Positions 27,258 through 37,579 of a stretch of 64,000 nt of DNA are shown piece after piece. The position numbers and the translations under genes were made by a program. The notes under the pieces were generated by a model that was given only the letters and a program-made list of their open reading frames with translations, was not told the origin of the DNA and ran no database searches. The first letter of the stretch is position 1; every line of letters starts with the position of its first letter. Where the stretch lies: NCBI RefSeq assembly GCF_030658505.1, contig NZ_JAUTXR010000192.1, positions 62,001-126,000 on the forward strand, written 5' to 3'. The DNA comes from Stenotrophomonas raiganjensis (SeqCode). Its GTDB lineage: Bacteria > Pseudomonadota > Gammaproteobacteria > Xanthomonadales > Xanthomonadaceae.

Positions 27258-28979
27258 ATGAGCGACAAACCGCTGACCGATTTGACCTTTTCCTCCTTCG
27301 AGCTGCATCCGGCCCTGCAGGCCGGCCTTGAAGGAGCCGGATTCACCCGCTGCACCCCGATCCAGGCGCTGACCCTGCCGGTCGCGCTGGCCGGCGGTGA
27401 TGTTGCCGGCCAGGCCCAGACCGGCACCGGCAAGACCCTGGCCTTCCTGGTCGCGGTCGTGAACCGCCTGCTGAGCAAGCCGGCGCTGGCCGACCGCAAG
27501 CCGGAAGACCCGCGCGCGCTGATCCTCGCCCCGACCCGCGAACTGGCCATCCAGATCCACAAGGACGCGGTGAAGTTCGGTTCCGACCTGGGCCTGCGCT
27601 TCGCGCTGGTCTACGGCGGTGTCGACTACGACAAGCAGCGCGAGCTCCTGCAGCAGGGCGTGGACGTGATCATCGCCACCCCGGGCCGCCTGATCGACTA
27701 CGTGAAGCAGCACAAGGTGGTCTCGCTGCACGCCTGCGAGATCTGCGTGCTGGACGAAGCCGACCGCATGTTCGACCTTGGCTTCATCAAGGACATCCGT
27801 TTCCTGCTGCGCCGCATGCCGGAGCGCACCACGCGCCAGACCCTGCTGTTCAGCGCCACCCTCAGCCACCGCGTGCTGGAGCTGGCCTACGAGCACATGA
27901 ACGAGCCGCAGAAGCTGGTGGTCGAGGCCGAGACGGTGACCGCCGCGCGCGTGCGCCAGAAGCTGTACTTCCCGGCCGACGAAGAGAAGATCCCGCTGCT
28001 GCTGGGCCTGCTGTCGCGCAGCGAAGGCGCCCGCACCATGGTGTTCGTCAATACCAAGGTGTTCGTCGAGCGTGTCGCGCGCTCGCTGGAGAAGGCCGGC
28101 TACCGTGTCGGCGTGCTGTCCGGCGACGTGCCGCAGAAGAAGCGTGAGAGCCTGCTCAACCGCTTCCAGAAGGGCCAGCTGGAAATCCTGGTGGCCACCG
28201 ACGTGGCCGCGCGTGGCCTGCACATCGACGGCATCAAGTACGTCTACAACTACGATCTGCCGTTCGACGCCGAAGACTACGTGCACCGCATCGGCCGTAC
28301 CGCCCGCCTGGGCGAGGAAGGCGATGCGATCAGCTTCGCCTGCGAACGCTACGCGATGAGCCTGCCGGACATCGAGGCCTACATCGAGCAGAAGATTCCG
28401 TCCGAGCCGGTCACCAAGGAACTGCTGACCGCGCTGCCGCGCCCGGAACGCCCGGCCCCTGCTGCGGGTGAGGACGGCGAAGAGAACGAGAGCGTCGGCC
28501 AGATCTTCCGTGAAGCGCGCGAAGCCCGCGCCGCCGAGGAAGAGCGTCGTGGCGGTGGCCGCAGCGGCGGCCGCTCGAGCGGTGGCCGTGGCGAGCGCCG
28601 CGACGGTGAGCGTAGTGGCGAGCGTCGTTCGCGTGGCCCGCGCAAGCCGCGTGTGGAAGGCGAACAGGTGGCAGCCGCACCGGCCGAAGGTGCTGAAGCC
28701 GCTGTCGCCCAGGCTCCGCGCCCGCCGCGCCCGCCGCGTGCCGAAGGTGCGCCGGAAGGTGCGGTGGATGGCGAGCGCAAGCCGCGCAAGCGTCGTCGTC
28801 GTCGCCACGGCCGTCCGGTCGAAGGTGCCGAAGGCGTGCAGGCCACAGCCGGCAATGGCGCCAGCCCGGTCACCCCGGTGCAGGTGGTGGCCAAGCCGGT
28901 GCGCACCGCGGTCGATACCGGTGATTCGTTCCTGACCCGCATCGGCCGCAAGATCCGCCGGATGCTGTCGGGCAGCTGA
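27258..28979 (+). CDS. rhlB: ATP-dependent RNA helicase RhlB
   Basis: DEAD-box RNA helicase that works in RNA decay, typically with RNase E. Motifs in order: GFTRCTPIQ (Q motif), AQTGTGKT (I), PTRELAIQ (Ia), LDEADRM (II), SATLS (III), [14 protein letters not shown] (V) and [10 protein letters not shown] (VI). The core ends near residue 385. Residues 390-573 form a long basic, Arg/Gly- and Ala/Pro-rich tail ([24 protein letters not shown]) ending in a short [10 protein letters not shown] helix. E. coli RhlB has 421 residues, so the tail is a large addition. The gene is monocistronic and followed by GTAG palindromes. Confidence 0.94.
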   Translation: MSDKPLTDLTFSSFELHPALQAGLEGAGFTRCTPIQALTLPVALAGGDVAGQAQTGTGKTLAFLVAVVNRLLSKPALADRKPEDPRALILAPTRELAIQIHKDAVKFGSDLGLRFALVYGGVDYDKQRELLQQGVDVIIATPGRLIDYVKQHKVVSLHACEICVLDEADRMFDLGFIKDIRFLLRRMPERTTRQTLLFSATLSHRVLELAYEHMNEPQKLVVEAETVTAARVRQKLYFPADEEKIPLLLGLLSRSEGARTMVFVNTKVFVERVARSLEKAGYRVGVLSGDVPQKKRESLLNRFQKGQLEILVATDVAARGLHIDGIKYVYNYDLPFDAEDYVHRIGRTARLGEEGDAISFACERYAMSLPDIEAYIEQKIPSEPVTKELLTALPRPERPAPAAGEDGEENESVGQIFREAREARAAEEERRGGGRSGGRSSGGRGERRDGERSGERRSRGPRKPRVEGEQVAAAPAEGAEAAVAQAPRPPRPPRAEGAPEGAVDGERKPRKRRRRRHGRPVEGAEGVQATAGNGASPVTPVQVVAKPVRTAVDTGDSFLTRIGRKIRRMLSGS

Positions 28980-28982
28980 TCC

Positions 28983-29041
28983 GGTAGCACCCGGCCGTTG
29001 GTCGGGTGGCTTTGAAGGGTAGTGCCGGCCGCTGGCCGGCA
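28983..29041. repeat. Two GTAG palindromes downstream of rhlB
   Basis: GGTAGCACCCGGCCGTTGGT, then CGGGTGGCT (28983-29011), and GGTAGTGCCGGCCGCTGGCC, then GGC (29018-29040). Both are in the same orientation, unlike the facing pairs elsewhere. Confidence 0.75.
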
Positions 29042-29113
29042 TGCAGCGCAGTCGCCGGCCAGGAAACCCTGTCGCGTCTGACTCTGGCCGCGCCTGCCGG
29101 CCTGCAGCCAAGC

Positions 29114-29140
29114 TGACTCCTCCTGCATCCGGAGGAGTCA
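29114..29140 (+). promoter_or_regulatory. Hairpin that pairs the Shine-Dalgarno sequence of the methyltransferase gene
   Basis: TGACTCCTCC (29114-29123) and GGAGGAGTCA (29131-29140) form a perfect 10-bp stem with a seven-base loop. The right arm is a near-ideal Shine-Dalgarno sequence for the ATG at 29145, so the stem would hide the ribosome binding site. Without a T run it is not a terminator. Control by temperature, ligand or an upstream ribosome is inference. Confidence 0.6.
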
Positions 29141-29144
29141 CGCG

Positions 29145-29888
29145 ATGGCATCCGTACCCTGTTACGACACATTCGATCTGCACTACGCACAGCACGTGGC
29201 GGCCTCTGCATCCCGTCCGCTGGAACGCCGGACGCTGCTGGAGCTGGCCGGTCCATTGCAGGGGCGGGATGTCATCGACCTGGCCTGCGGCTCCGGTGAC
29301 TTCGGCCGTCACCTTCTGCTTCACGGTGCACGAAGCGCCCTCGGCGTCGATCTGTCCGCAGCGATGATCGAACAGGCGCGCCAGCTTTCGGCGCAGGGCG
29401 GTGACGCCATGCAGTTCCTGCACGGCGATGCGACGCGCCTGGATATGCCGGCCCGTTTCGACCTTGCCGTAGCGGTCTGGCTGTTCAACCATGCCGATAC
29501 ACTGCAGGAACTGGAGCGCATGTACCGGGCCGCGGCCAACGTCCTCAAACCGGGCGGAAGGCTGCTGGCTATCGTCACCCATCCGGCATTCCGCCTGGCC
29601 CGGGGCGACTTCTCCCGCTATGGCGCACGTATCGTCGGGCAACAGGTGCTGGACGATCATCACCTGGTGGAGGTGGAGTTCGCCGATGCAGCCGTGGCAC
29701 GCGTCACCGACCATCAATGGCGTGCGGACCAGCATGAGCAGGCGGCAGCCCGCGCGGGGCTGCCCGGGCTGCAGTGGCGGGTGCCGGCGCCGACAGCGGC
29801 GGAGTGCCGGGGCCGGCCTCCCGGCTTCTGGGATGAATACCGGGACAACAACGCGCTGGTGGTACTGCACGCCCGCAGGGAGGGGTAG
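29145..29888 (+). CDS. Class I SAM-dependent methyltransferase
   Basis: A 247-residue methyltransferase. Motif I is VIDLACGSGDFGRHLL near residue 43, with the acidic residue ending strand 2 in LGVDLSAAMIEQAR. LHGDATRLDMP is motif II, and FDLAVAVWLFNHADTLQELE the post-motif region. KPGGRLLAIVTHP is motif III. The C-terminal part has a cap with HQWRADQHEQAA. The substrate cannot be told. A strong GGAGGAG site lies in a hairpin just upstream. The gene stands alone between repeats. Confidence 0.85.
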   Translation: MASVPCYDTFDLHYAQHVAASASRPLERRTLLELAGPLQGRDVIDLACGSGDFGRHLLLHGARSALGVDLSAAMIEQARQLSAQGGDAMQFLHGDATRLDMPARFDLAVAVWLFNHADTLQELERMYRAAANVLKPGGRLLAIVTHPAFRLARGDFSRYGARIVGQQVLDDHHLVEVEFADAAVARVTDHQWRADQHEQAAARAGLPGLQWRVPAPTAAECRGRPPGFWDEYRDNNALVVLHARREG

Positions 29889-29929
29889 CGCCAGCGCAGG
29901 TCGGGCGGACGTAGCGGCGGATCGAAGAT

Positions 29930-29955
29930 TCCGCCGGGCATGGCCCGGCGCTACC
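29930..29955. repeat. GTAG palindrome upstream of ftsE
   Basis: CCGCCGGGCATGGCCCGGCG followed by CTACC, the reverse orientation of the unit upstream of mutM. A GGTAGCG at 29884 may be a degenerate partner. Confidence 0.7.
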
Positions 29956-29975
29956 GATCCGTCGCGCCGGTCCTG

Positions 29976-29981
29976 CATAAT
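29976..29981 (+). promoter_or_regulatory. Putative -10 element of ftsE
   Basis: CATAAT lies six bases before the ftsE ATG. No Shine-Dalgarno sequence other than GGGG directly at the ATG is present, so a leaderless ftsE transcript is possible. Confidence 0.4.
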
Positions 29982-29987
29982 CGGGGC

Positions 29988-30674
29988 ATGAGTGTCCTGC
30001 GCTTCGACAATGTCAGCAAACAGTACGCCGGTGGCCACGAGGCACTGACCGATGTCAGCTTCGAGGTCGCGCCGGGCGAGATGCTGTTCGTCACCGGCCA
30101 TTCCGGTGCGGGCAAGAGCACCCTGCTCAAGTTGATCCACCTCGACGAGCGGCCCAGCCGCGGCGCGGTGGTGTTCGACGAACGCAACCTGCTGAAGGTG
30201 CGCGGCGGCGACATTCCGCGCCATCGGCGTGCGGTCGGCGCGGTCTACCAGGACCATCGCCTGCTGATGGACCGCTCGATCGCCGAGAACGTGGCGCTGC
30301 CGCTGATCCTGCGCGGCACCCGCCGTGGCGACATCGGCAAGCGCGTGCGCTCGGTGCTGGAGCGGATGGGCCTGGGCCATCGCGAGAAGGCGCTGCCCTC
30401 GCAGCTGTCAGCCGGCGAGCAGCAGCGCGTCGGCATCGCCCGCGCCATCGTCGGCGAACCCAAGCTGCTGGTGGCCGACGAGCCCACCGGCAACCTCGAC
30501 CCGACCCTGGCGGCGGAGATCATGGCCCTGTTCGCCGAGCTGCCCTCGCGCGGCACCAGTGTGCTGGTGGTCAGCCACGACCTGCCACTGCTGCGCCGCA
30601 TGCGCAAGCGCGTACTGATCCTCGACCACGGCCGGCTGGTGGATGACATCTCGCCGCAGGACCTGGCGGAGTAA
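29988..30674 (+). CDS. ftsE: Cell division ATP-binding protein FtsE
   Basis: ATPase of the FtsEX complex, which sits at the division septum and drives periplasmic activation of peptidoglycan hydrolases. The 228 residues hold Walker A GHSGAGKST, signature LSAGEQQRVGIARAI and Walker B LLVADEPTGNLD, followed by the switch His in VVSHD. The start ATG 29988 gives the usual N-terminus MSVLRFDNVSKQY. It is followed by ftsX after three bases, and the pair is surely co-transcribed. Confidence 0.97.
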   Translation: MSVLRFDNVSKQYAGGHEALTDVSFEVAPGEMLFVTGHSGAGKSTLLKLIHLDERPSRGAVVFDERNLLKVRGGDIPRHRRAVGAVYQDHRLLMDRSIAENVALPLILRGTRRGDIGKRVRSVLERMGLGHREKALPSQLSAGEQQRVGIARAIVGEPKLLVADEPTGNLDPTLAAEIMALFAELPSRGTSVLVVSHDLPLLRRMRKRVLILDHGRLVDDISPQDLAE

Positions 30675-30677
30675 CCG

Positions 30678-31625
30678 ATGGCGAAGAACGAAAACAGCGA
30701 AGCCGCCGCCCCCTCGCGCGTGGGCGTCTGGTTCCAGCACCACGCGCACAGCGTGGTGTTCAGCCTCGGCCGCGCCTTCCGCAAGCCGTGGGCGACCCTG
30801 TTGACGGTGATGGTCATGGCGCTGGCACTGGCCCTGCCGCTGGGCCTGTCGATCGCGCTGGACAACCTCAAGCAGTTTGCCGGCAGCGTGCAGCAGTCGC
30901 GCGACATCAACGTGTTCCTGAAAGGCAACGTCGATGGCCCGGGCGCGCTGCGCCTGGCGGGCCAGCTGCGCGATCGCGATGACGTGGCTCAAGTGAACGT
31001 GCGCACGCCCGAGCAGGGCCTGCAGGAACTGCGCGATGCCGGCCTCGGCGAGGCGATCGACGCACTCAACGACAACCCGCTGCCCTCGCTGCTGGTGATC
31101 ACCCCCGGCCAGGGCAAGGACGATGCACGCCTGGCACGCGCGCTGGAAAGCCTGCCCGAGGCCGACCTGGTGCAGCACGACGCGCTGTGGCGCCAGCGCC
31201 TGGATGCCTGGCTGGCCTTCGGTGCGCGGCTGGTGCAGGTGCTGTCGGTGCTGCTCGGCGTGGGTGCCGCACTGGTGGTCGGCAACACCGTGCGCCTGGA
31301 CATCCAGGCGCGTCGCGAAGAGATCGGCGTGCTGCAGCTGCTCGGCGCCAGTGATGGCTTCATCCGTCGTCCGTTCCTGTACCTCGGCGCGTGGTACGGC
31401 CTGGGTGCCGGCGCGGTGGCGCTGGCCCTGATCGGCGGCGCCGGTGCCGCGCTGCGCGTGCCGCTGGCCGAACTCTCGCGCAGCTACGGCAGTCCGTTCG
31501 TGCTGCACGGCCTGGACCTGCTGCATGGCGGCCTGGTCCTGCTCGGCACGCTGCTGCTTGGCTGGCTGGGTGCGTGGCTGGTGACCGGCCACTTCCTGCG
31601 CCAGACCCGCCCGACCGACACTTGA
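30678..31625 (+). CDS. ftsX: Cell division protein FtsX
   Basis: Membrane partner of FtsE. The 315-residue protein has a cytoplasmic N-terminus, a first transmembrane helix (ATLLTVMVMALALALPLGLS), a periplasmic domain to about residue 200 and three further helices in the C-terminal part (around 178-202, 230-257 and 282-303), the FtsX/MacB pattern. The cytoplasmic stretch ARREEIGVLQLLGASD contacts the ATPase. It couples ATP hydrolysis to a periplasmic amidase activator such as EnvC. Eight bases separate it from the receiver gene that follows, which may therefore be co-transcribed. Confidence 0.96.
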   Translation: MAKNENSEAAAPSRVGVWFQHHAHSVVFSLGRAFRKPWATLLTVMVMALALALPLGLSIALDNLKQFAGSVQQSRDINVFLKGNVDGPGALRLAGQLRDRDDVAQVNVRTPEQGLQELRDAGLGEAIDALNDNPLPSLLVITPGQGKDDARLARALESLPEADLVQHDALWRQRLDAWLAFGARLVQVLSVLLGVGAALVVGNTVRLDIQARREEIGVLQLLGASDGFIRRPFLYLGAWYGLGAGAVALALIGGAGAALRVPLAELSRSYGSPFVLHGLDLLHGGLVLLGTLLLGWLGAWLVTGHFLRQTRPTDT

Positions 31626-31632
31626 GACCGGC

Positions 31633-32475
31633 ATGCAACCGCAAGCGCTGAAGCACCTTGAAGGGCCCGCGACGCGGGTGATGGTGGTCGATGGCTCGAA
31701 GCTGGTGCGCAAGCTGATCGCCGACGTCCTGCAGCGTGACCTGCCGGGCGTGGAGGTGATCGGCTGCGACAGCATCGAGGATGCGCAGCAGGCGCTGGCG
31801 CAGGGCCCGGTGGACCTGGTGACCACCTCACTGACGCTGCGTGATGGCGACGGCCTGGCGCTGGCGCGGATGGTGCGCGAAGCCGCTGGGCAGGCCTATG
31901 TGCCGGTGATCGTAGTCTCCGGTGATGCCCAGCAGCACCTGGAGCAGCGCCGCTTCACCGAGTACGTCACCGACTATTTCGACAAGTCGCTCGGCCATGA
32001 AGCGCTGGCGACCTTCATCCGTGGTTATGTGCAGCCGCAGACCATTCCCGGCGCCACCATCCTCTACATCGAGGACAGCCGCGTGGTGGCCGAGGCCACC
32101 AAGCGCATGCTCGAACGCCAGCAGTTGAACGTGCTGCACGTGGTCAGCGCCGAAGAGGCGTTCACCCTGCTCACCGCCGAATCGCTGGGGCGCAGCCGTC
32201 ACCGCATCGACCTGGTACTGACCGACGTGACCCTGAAGGGCGAACTGAGCGGCCGTGACGTAGTGCAGCGCGTGCGCGTGGACTTCGGCTACGGCAAGCG
32301 CCGCCTGCCGGTGCTGGTGATGACCGGCGACGGCAACCCGCACAACCAGACCGGGCTGCTGCAGTCCGGTGCCAACGACCTGGTGCTCAAGCCGATCGAA
32401 GAGCGGCTGCTGGTCACCAAGGTGCTGTTCCAGCTGCGGCTGGCCCGATTGAACGATGGACCCCTGATTCGATGA
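31633..32475 (+). CDS. Double-receiver response regulator with a degenerate first domain
   Basis: A 280-residue protein made of two receiver domains and no output domain. In the first (about 15-130) the acidic pair is reduced (MVVDGS) and the phosphoacceptor position reads [13 protein letters not shown], with no Asp at the usual place; Ser and Lys of the switch (VVSGDA, FDKSL) remain. The second (about 140-268) is intact: [16 protein letters not shown] with Asp, VMTGDG and LVLKPI. It is probably a phosphorylation-controlled adaptor. The ATGA overlap with ung and the short gap from ftsX suggest co-transcription. Confidence 0.85.
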   Translation: MQPQALKHLEGPATRVMVVDGSKLVRKLIADVLQRDLPGVEVIGCDSIEDAQQALAQGPVDLVTTSLTLRDGDGLALARMVREAAGQAYVPVIVVSGDAQQHLEQRRFTEYVTDYFDKSLGHEALATFIRGYVQPQTIPGATILYIEDSRVVAEATKRMLERQQLNVLHVVSAEEAFTLLTAESLGRSRHRIDLVLTDVTLKGELSGRDVVQRVRVDFGYGKRRLPVLVMTGDGNPHNQTGLLQSGANDLVLKPIEERLLVTKVLFQLRLARLNDGPLIR

Positions 32476-33185
32476 TGGATGAAGTAGCCGATACCCCGAC
32501 GATCCAGCTGGAGCCAAGCTGGAAGCAGCATGTCGGCGATTACCTGCTGCAGCCGCAGATGCGCGAACTGTCCAGCTTCCTGCGCCAGCGCAAGGCCGGT
32601 GGCGCAGCGGTGTTCCCGCCGGGCCCGCAGATCTTCGCCGCGTTCGACGCCACGCCGTTCGAGCAGGTGAAGGTGGTGATCCTCGGCCAGGACCCGTACC
32701 ACGGCCGTGGCCAGGCCCATGGCCTGAGTTTCTCGGTGCCGCCGGGCGTGCCGGTGCCGCCGTCGCTGCTGAACATCTACAAGGAGATCGAGAGCGATCT
32801 CGGTATTCCGCGTCCGGACCACGGCTGCCTGATTCCGTGGGCGCAGCGCGGCGTGCTGCTGCTCAATGCCGTGCTGACGGTGGAAGAGGGCAAGGCCGGC
32901 GCGCATCAGGGCCGTGGCTGGGAAGGCTTCACCGATCACGTGGTGGACGTGCTCAACCGCGAACGCGAAGGCTTGGTGTTCATGCTCTGGGGTGCCTACG
33001 CGCAGCAGAAGGGCAAGGTCATCGACACCCGTCGCCATCGCGTGCTGAAGTCGCCGCATCCGTCGCCGTTGTCGGCCCACCGTGGCTTCCTCGGCTGCCG
33101 GCATTTCTCGATGGCCAACGAGTACCTGCAGCGCCGCGGGCAGGCCCCGATCGACTGGTCGCTGCCACCGCGTTCGGCCCTCTGA
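32472..33185 (+). CDS. ung: Uracil-DNA glycosylase
   Basis: Removes uracil from DNA as the first step of base-excision repair. The 237 residues contain the water-activating loop [22 protein letters not shown] (Pro-rich loop), [20 protein letters not shown] and the minor-groove His loop [16 protein letters not shown]. The ATG overlaps the stop of the receiver gene by four bases. A second ATG directly follows the first. Confidence 0.97.
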   Translation: MMDEVADTPTIQLEPSWKQHVGDYLLQPQMRELSSFLRQRKAGGAAVFPPGPQIFAAFDATPFEQVKVVILGQDPYHGRGQAHGLSFSVPPGVPVPPSLLNIYKEIESDLGIPRPDHGCLIPWAQRGVLLLNAVLTVEEGKAGAHQGRGWEGFTDHVVDVLNREREGLVFMLWGAYAQQKGKVIDTRRHRVLKSPHPSPLSAHRGFLGCRHFSMANEYLQRRGQAPIDWSLPPRSAL

Positions 33186-33425
33186 GCGCCGGCGGGCGGC
33201 CGGGCCTGAACGCCGGGCAACGATTCCTGGCCTGAATGGGCCTCCTGGCCAGCCCGTTCAGCTCCGCTTGACCGGAATGGGCCAGTTTCCGGCGGGTAAT
33301 TGCTTGAATTCCAAGGGATTGTGAATCCCGAAATGCGTGCTCGCCACTGTCATCAAATCGCGCTACGGTAGGGCTCTGTTTGGGACCAGTGTTGCATCAA
33401 TAGGATGCTGGAACTTTTTCCTCCT

Positions 33426-33452
33426 TTAGCAGTCCAAATCCCGGACTGCTAA
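33426..33452. promoter_or_regulatory. CIRCE-like inverted repeat upstream of rpoH
   Basis: TTAGCAGTC-N9-GACTGCTAA has the exact geometry of the CIRCE operator of the heat-shock repressor HrcA (TTAGCACTC-N9-GAGTGCTAA), with one symmetric change per half. A further G:C pair extends the stem to 10 bp. The right half overlaps TAAGAT (33450-33455), a possible -10 element nine bases before the rpoH ATG, so a bound repressor would block transcription. In RNA it would form a hairpin instead. Confidence 0.6.
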
Positions 33453-33463
33453 GATGGGTGCCT

Positions 33464-34339
<876 letters not shown>

Positions 34340-34361
34340 GCGGGGTGGCGATGGAATGAAG

Positions 34362-34388
34362 AAAGGCCCGGCATTGCCGGGCCTTTTT
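34362..34388 (+). terminator. Intrinsic terminator of rpoH
   Basis: AAAGGCCCGGC-ATT-GCCGGGCCTTTTT followed by GTTTTT. A and T tracts on both sides allow use by the convergent purD gene as well. Confidence 0.92.
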
Positions 34389-34405
34389 GTTTTTCGCGGC
34401 GTTCT

Positions 34406-34432
34406 CATCCACCCATGGTGTGGATCTACTGA
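34406..34432. repeat. ATCCACCC palindrome unit
   Basis: CATCCACCCATGGTGTGGAT followed by CTACTGA, the same family as the units at 5498 and 43394. Confidence 0.65.
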
Positions 34433-34441
34433 CGCTGGGCC

Positions 34442-35725
34442 TCACCCCTCGCGTGCGATCGCGCGCCAGCCGATGTCGGTGCGGTGGAATTCGTTGGTCC
34501 AGCTGACCTTGGCCACGCCGGCATAGGCGTTGGCCTGCGCATCGCGCACGCTGTCACCCAGCGCCGCCACGCACAGCACGCGGCCGCCGGCACTGAGCAC
34601 CTGGCCCTGTGCATCCAGCGCGGTGCCGGCATGGAACACCTTGGCACTGGCAGGCACGTCGTCCAGGCCGGAAATCACGTCGCCGGTGATCGGCGACTCC
34701 GGATACGGCTTCGCGGCCAGCACCACGCCCAGCGACGGGCGCGCATCCCACTGCGCTTCTACCTGGTCCAGGCGGCCGTCGATGGCGGCTTCCACCAGCT
34801 CCACCAGGTCCGACTGCAGGCGCAGCATCACCGGCTGGGTTTCCGGGTCGCCGAAGCGCACGTTGAATTCGATCACCTTCGGCGCGCCGCTGGCGTCGAT
34901 CATCAGGCCGGCATAGAGGAAGCCGGTGAACGGGATACCGTCGGCGATCATGCCCTGCACGGTCGGGTTCACGACTTCGCGCATCACGCGAGCGTGCACT
35001 TCCGGGGTGACCACCGGGGCCGGCGAGTACGCGCCCATGCCGCCGGTGTTCGGGCCGGTGTCGCCGTCGCCGACGCGCTTGTGGTCCTGCGAGGTGGCCA
35101 TCGGCAGCGCATGCACGCCGTCCACCATCGAAATGAAGCTGGCTTCCTCGCCATCGAGGAACTCTTCGATCACCACGCGCGCACCGGCGTCTCCGAAGGC
35201 ATTGCCCGACAGCATGTCACGCACGGCGTCCTCGGCTTCGGCCAAGGTCATCGCCACGATCACGCCCTTGCCGGCGGCCAGGCCATCGGCCTTGACCACG
35301 ATGGGGGCACCCTTCTCGCGGATGTAGGCCAGCGCCGCGTCCACGTCGGTGTGCACGGCATAGAACGCGGTGGGGATGTTGTGGCGGGCCAGGAAGTCCT
35401 TGGCGTAGGCCTTGCTGCCTTCCAGCTGCGCGGCGGCGGCGGTCGGCCCGAAGATGCGCAGGCCGGTGGCACGGAAACGGTCGACCACGCCGGCCACCAG
35501 CGGTACTTCCGGGCCAACCACGGTCAGCGCCACGCCTTCGGCCTGGGCCAGCGCCAGCAGGCCGTCAATGTCAGTCACTTTCACTGCCACGTTGCGGCAC
35601 TTGTCTTCGCTGGCGGTGCCGGCGTTGCCGGGCGCCACGATCACTTCGGTGACACGGGGGGACTGGGCCAGCTTCCATGCCAGGGCGTGTTCGCGGCCGC
35701 CGGAGCCGATGACGAGGATCTTCAT
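34442..35725 (-). CDS. purD: Phosphoribosylamine-glycine ligase (GAR synthetase)
   Basis: Second step of purine biosynthesis: joins glycine to 5-phosphoribosylamine with ATP. The 427 residues of an ATP-grasp enzyme include [19 protein letters not shown] at the N-terminus, [26 protein letters not shown] (ATP lid), and [12 protein letters not shown] and [10 protein letters not shown] in the catalytic part. ATG 35725 is the standard start; the frame upstream of it is non-coding. It lies 61 bases downstream of purH on the same strand, with a hairpin between. Confidence 0.97.
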   Translation of the reverse strand: MKILVIGSGGREHALAWKLAQSPRVTEVIVAPGNAGTASEDKCRNVAVKVTDIDGLLALAQAEGVALTVVGPEVPLVAGVVDRFRATGLRIFGPTAAAAQLEGSKAYAKDFLARHNIPTAFYAVHTDVDAALAYIREKGAPIVVKADGLAAGKGVIVAMTLAEAEDAVRDMLSGNAFGDAGARVVIEEFLDGEEASFISMVDGVHALPMATSQDHKRVGDGDTGPNTGGMGAYSPAPVVTPEVHARVMREVVNPTVQGMIADGIPFTGFLYAGLMIDASGAPKVIEFNVRFGDPETQPVMLRLQSDLVELVEAAIDGRLDQVEAQWDARPSLGVVLAAKPYPESPITGDVISGLDDVPASAKVFHAGTALDAQGQVLSAGGRVLCVAALGDSVRDAQANAYAGVAKVSWTNEFHRTDIGWRAIAREG

Positions 35726-35745
35726 GGGACAGGGTTCTCGGATAC

Positions 35746-35775
35746 GGAAAAGAAAAGCCGGGCAGGGCCCGGCTT
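35746..35775 (-). terminator. Intrinsic hairpin with T tract between purH and purD
   Basis: On the minus strand AAGCCGGGC, CCT, GCCCGGCTT is followed by TTCTTTTCC. It looks like a working but imperfect intrinsic terminator inside the purHD unit, which would lower purD relative to purH or separate them. Confidence 0.65.
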
Positions 35776-35786
35776 CGTGATGCGGA

Positions 35787-37370
35787 TCAGTGGCGGAAGT
35801 GGCGCACGCCGGTGAACACCATGGCCAGGCCATGTTCGTCGGCGGCGGCGATCACTTCGGCATCGCGCATCGAACCGCCCGGCTGGATCACCGCCTTGAT
35901 GCCGGCGGCGGCAGCGGCGTCGATGCCGTCGCGGAACGGGAAGAACGCATCGGAGGCCATCACCGAGCCCTCGACCACCAGGTTCGCATCGGCGGCCTTG
36001 ATGCCGGCGATGCGCGCCGAGTACACGCGGCTCATCTGGCCGGCACCGACACCGATGGTGCGGTTGTCCTTGGCATAGACGATCGCGTTGGACTTCACGA
36101 ACTTGGCGACCTTCCAGGCGAACAGCAGGTCGGTGAACTGCTTGTCGGTCGGCGCCAGCGTGCTGACCACCTTCAGTTCGTCACGCGTCATGCCGCGGTT
36201 GTCCGAGGACTGCAGCAGCAGGCCCGAGCCGACGCGCTTGCTGTCGAAGTTGTTCAGGCCGTCGCCATGCGGGATGCGCAGCACGCGCACGTTGGCCTTC
36301 TTCTGCGCGTACTCCAGCGCGGCCGGCTCGTAGTCCGGGGCAATCAGCACTTCGACGAACTGGCGGTCCAGGATCACCTTGGCGGTGGCGGCGTCCAGCG
36401 GCTTGTTGAAGGCGATGATGCCGCCGAAGGCGCTGGTCGGGTCGGTGGCGTAGGCCAGCTCGTAGGCATCGCCGTTGCCGGCACCAACGGCCACGCCGCA
36501 CGGGTTGGCGTGCTTGACGATGACGCAGGCCGGCGCATCGAACTGGCGCACGCATTCCCACGCCGCGTCGGCGTCGGCCAGGTTGTTGTAGCTCAGCTCC
36601 TTGCCCTGCAGCTGCTGGAAGGTGGCCAGCGTGCCCGGCACCGGGTACAGGTCGCGGTAGAACGCGCCGCTCTGGTGGGGGTTTTCGCCGTAGCGCAGGT
36701 CCATCACCTTCACGAAGGTCGAGTTCATCTGCGCCGGGTACTCGGCGCGGGCTGGCACGGCGGCGTCGGTGGCGGTGACCGCCGACAGGTAGTTGCTGAT
36801 CGCGGCGTCGTACTGGGCGACGCGGTTGAACGCGGCCACCGAGAACGCGAAGCGGGTGGCGGCCGACAGCTGGCCGTCGTTGGCGTCCAGCGAGGCCAGC
36901 AGTTCGGCGTACTGCGACGGATCGGTAGCCACCGCCACGCGGGCGAAGTTCTTGGCCGCCGAACGCAGCATCGCCGGGCCGCCAATGTCGATGTTCTCGA
37001 CTGCATCGGCCAGGGTGCAGTCGGCCTTGGCGGTGACCGATTCGAACGGATACAGGTTCAGCACCAGCAGGTCGATGGCGCCGATGCCGTGCTCGGCCAT
37101 CACTGCATCATCCAGGCCGGAACGGCCCAGCAGGCCGCCGTGCACCATCGGGTGCAGGGTCTTGACCCGGCCGTCCATCATTTCCGGGAAGCCGGTGACC
37201 TCGGCGACGTCCTTCACGGCCAGGCCCGCATCGCGGATCGCCTTGGCGGTGCCGCCGGTGGACAGCAGCTCCACGCCGCGTGCCGCCAGCGCAGTGGCCA
37301 GCTCGACCAGGCCGGTCTTGTCGGAAACGGAGAGGAGGGCCCGGCGGACGGGCAACAGATCAGCAGTCAT
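35787..37370 (-). CDS. purH: Bifunctional AICAR formyltransferase / IMP cyclohydrolase
   Basis: Last two steps of IMP synthesis. The 527 residues comprise the IMP cyclohydrolase (MGS-like) domain at about 1-150 ([42 protein letters not shown]) and the transformylase domain after about 200 ([25 protein letters not shown] with the catalytic His, [13 protein letters not shown], and [12 protein letters not shown] near the end). ATG 37370 gives the usual start; the frame continues upstream without a better site. purD follows. Confidence 0.97.
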   Translation of the reverse strand: MTADLLPVRRALLSVSDKTGLVELATALAARGVELLSTGGTAKAIRDAGLAVKDVAEVTGFPEMMDGRVKTLHPMVHGGLLGRSGLDDAVMAEHGIGAIDLLVLNLYPFESVTAKADCTLADAVENIDIGGPAMLRSAAKNFARVAVATDPSQYAELLASLDANDGQLSAATRFAFSVAAFNRVAQYDAAISNYLSAVTATDAAVPARAEYPAQMNSTFVKVMDLRYGENPHQSGAFYRDLYPVPGTLATFQQLQGKELSYNNLADADAAWECVRQFDAPACVIVKHANPCGVAVGAGNGDAYELAYATDPTSAFGGIIAFNKPLDAATAKVILDRQFVEVLIAPDYEPAALEYAQKKANVRVLRIPHGDGLNNFDSKRVGSGLLLQSSDNRGMTRDELKVVSTLAPTDKQFTDLLFAWKVAKFVKSNAIVYAKDNRTIGVGAGQMSRVYSARIAGIKAADANLVVEGSVMASDAFFPFRDGIDAAAAAGIKAVIQPGGSMRDAEVIAAADEHGLAMVFTGVRHFRH

Positions 37371-37579
37371 GGGACAGAATCGGCAGCGGAGCGGGGCCGA
37401 TATTGTAGGCGGTGGGGGCCGGTGGCGGGCGCCGACGGGCGAAATCGGCTGCCGGCGCGGGCCTACGGCCCCCTTCGGCACAGCCCGGTTGGTTGCAGAC
37501 TGCAAGCAATCCGATGAGGCGGCATCGCCCCGATCGGGTAGGCTGTGCCCGGACTGCCAAGGATCAGCAGGTAAAGATC

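Noticed and set aside
27117..30380. A 1087-codon minus-strand frame over rhlB, the methyltransferase and part of ftsE
   Set aside because: Antisense to recognised genes, low-complexity composition, no ribosome site or domain.
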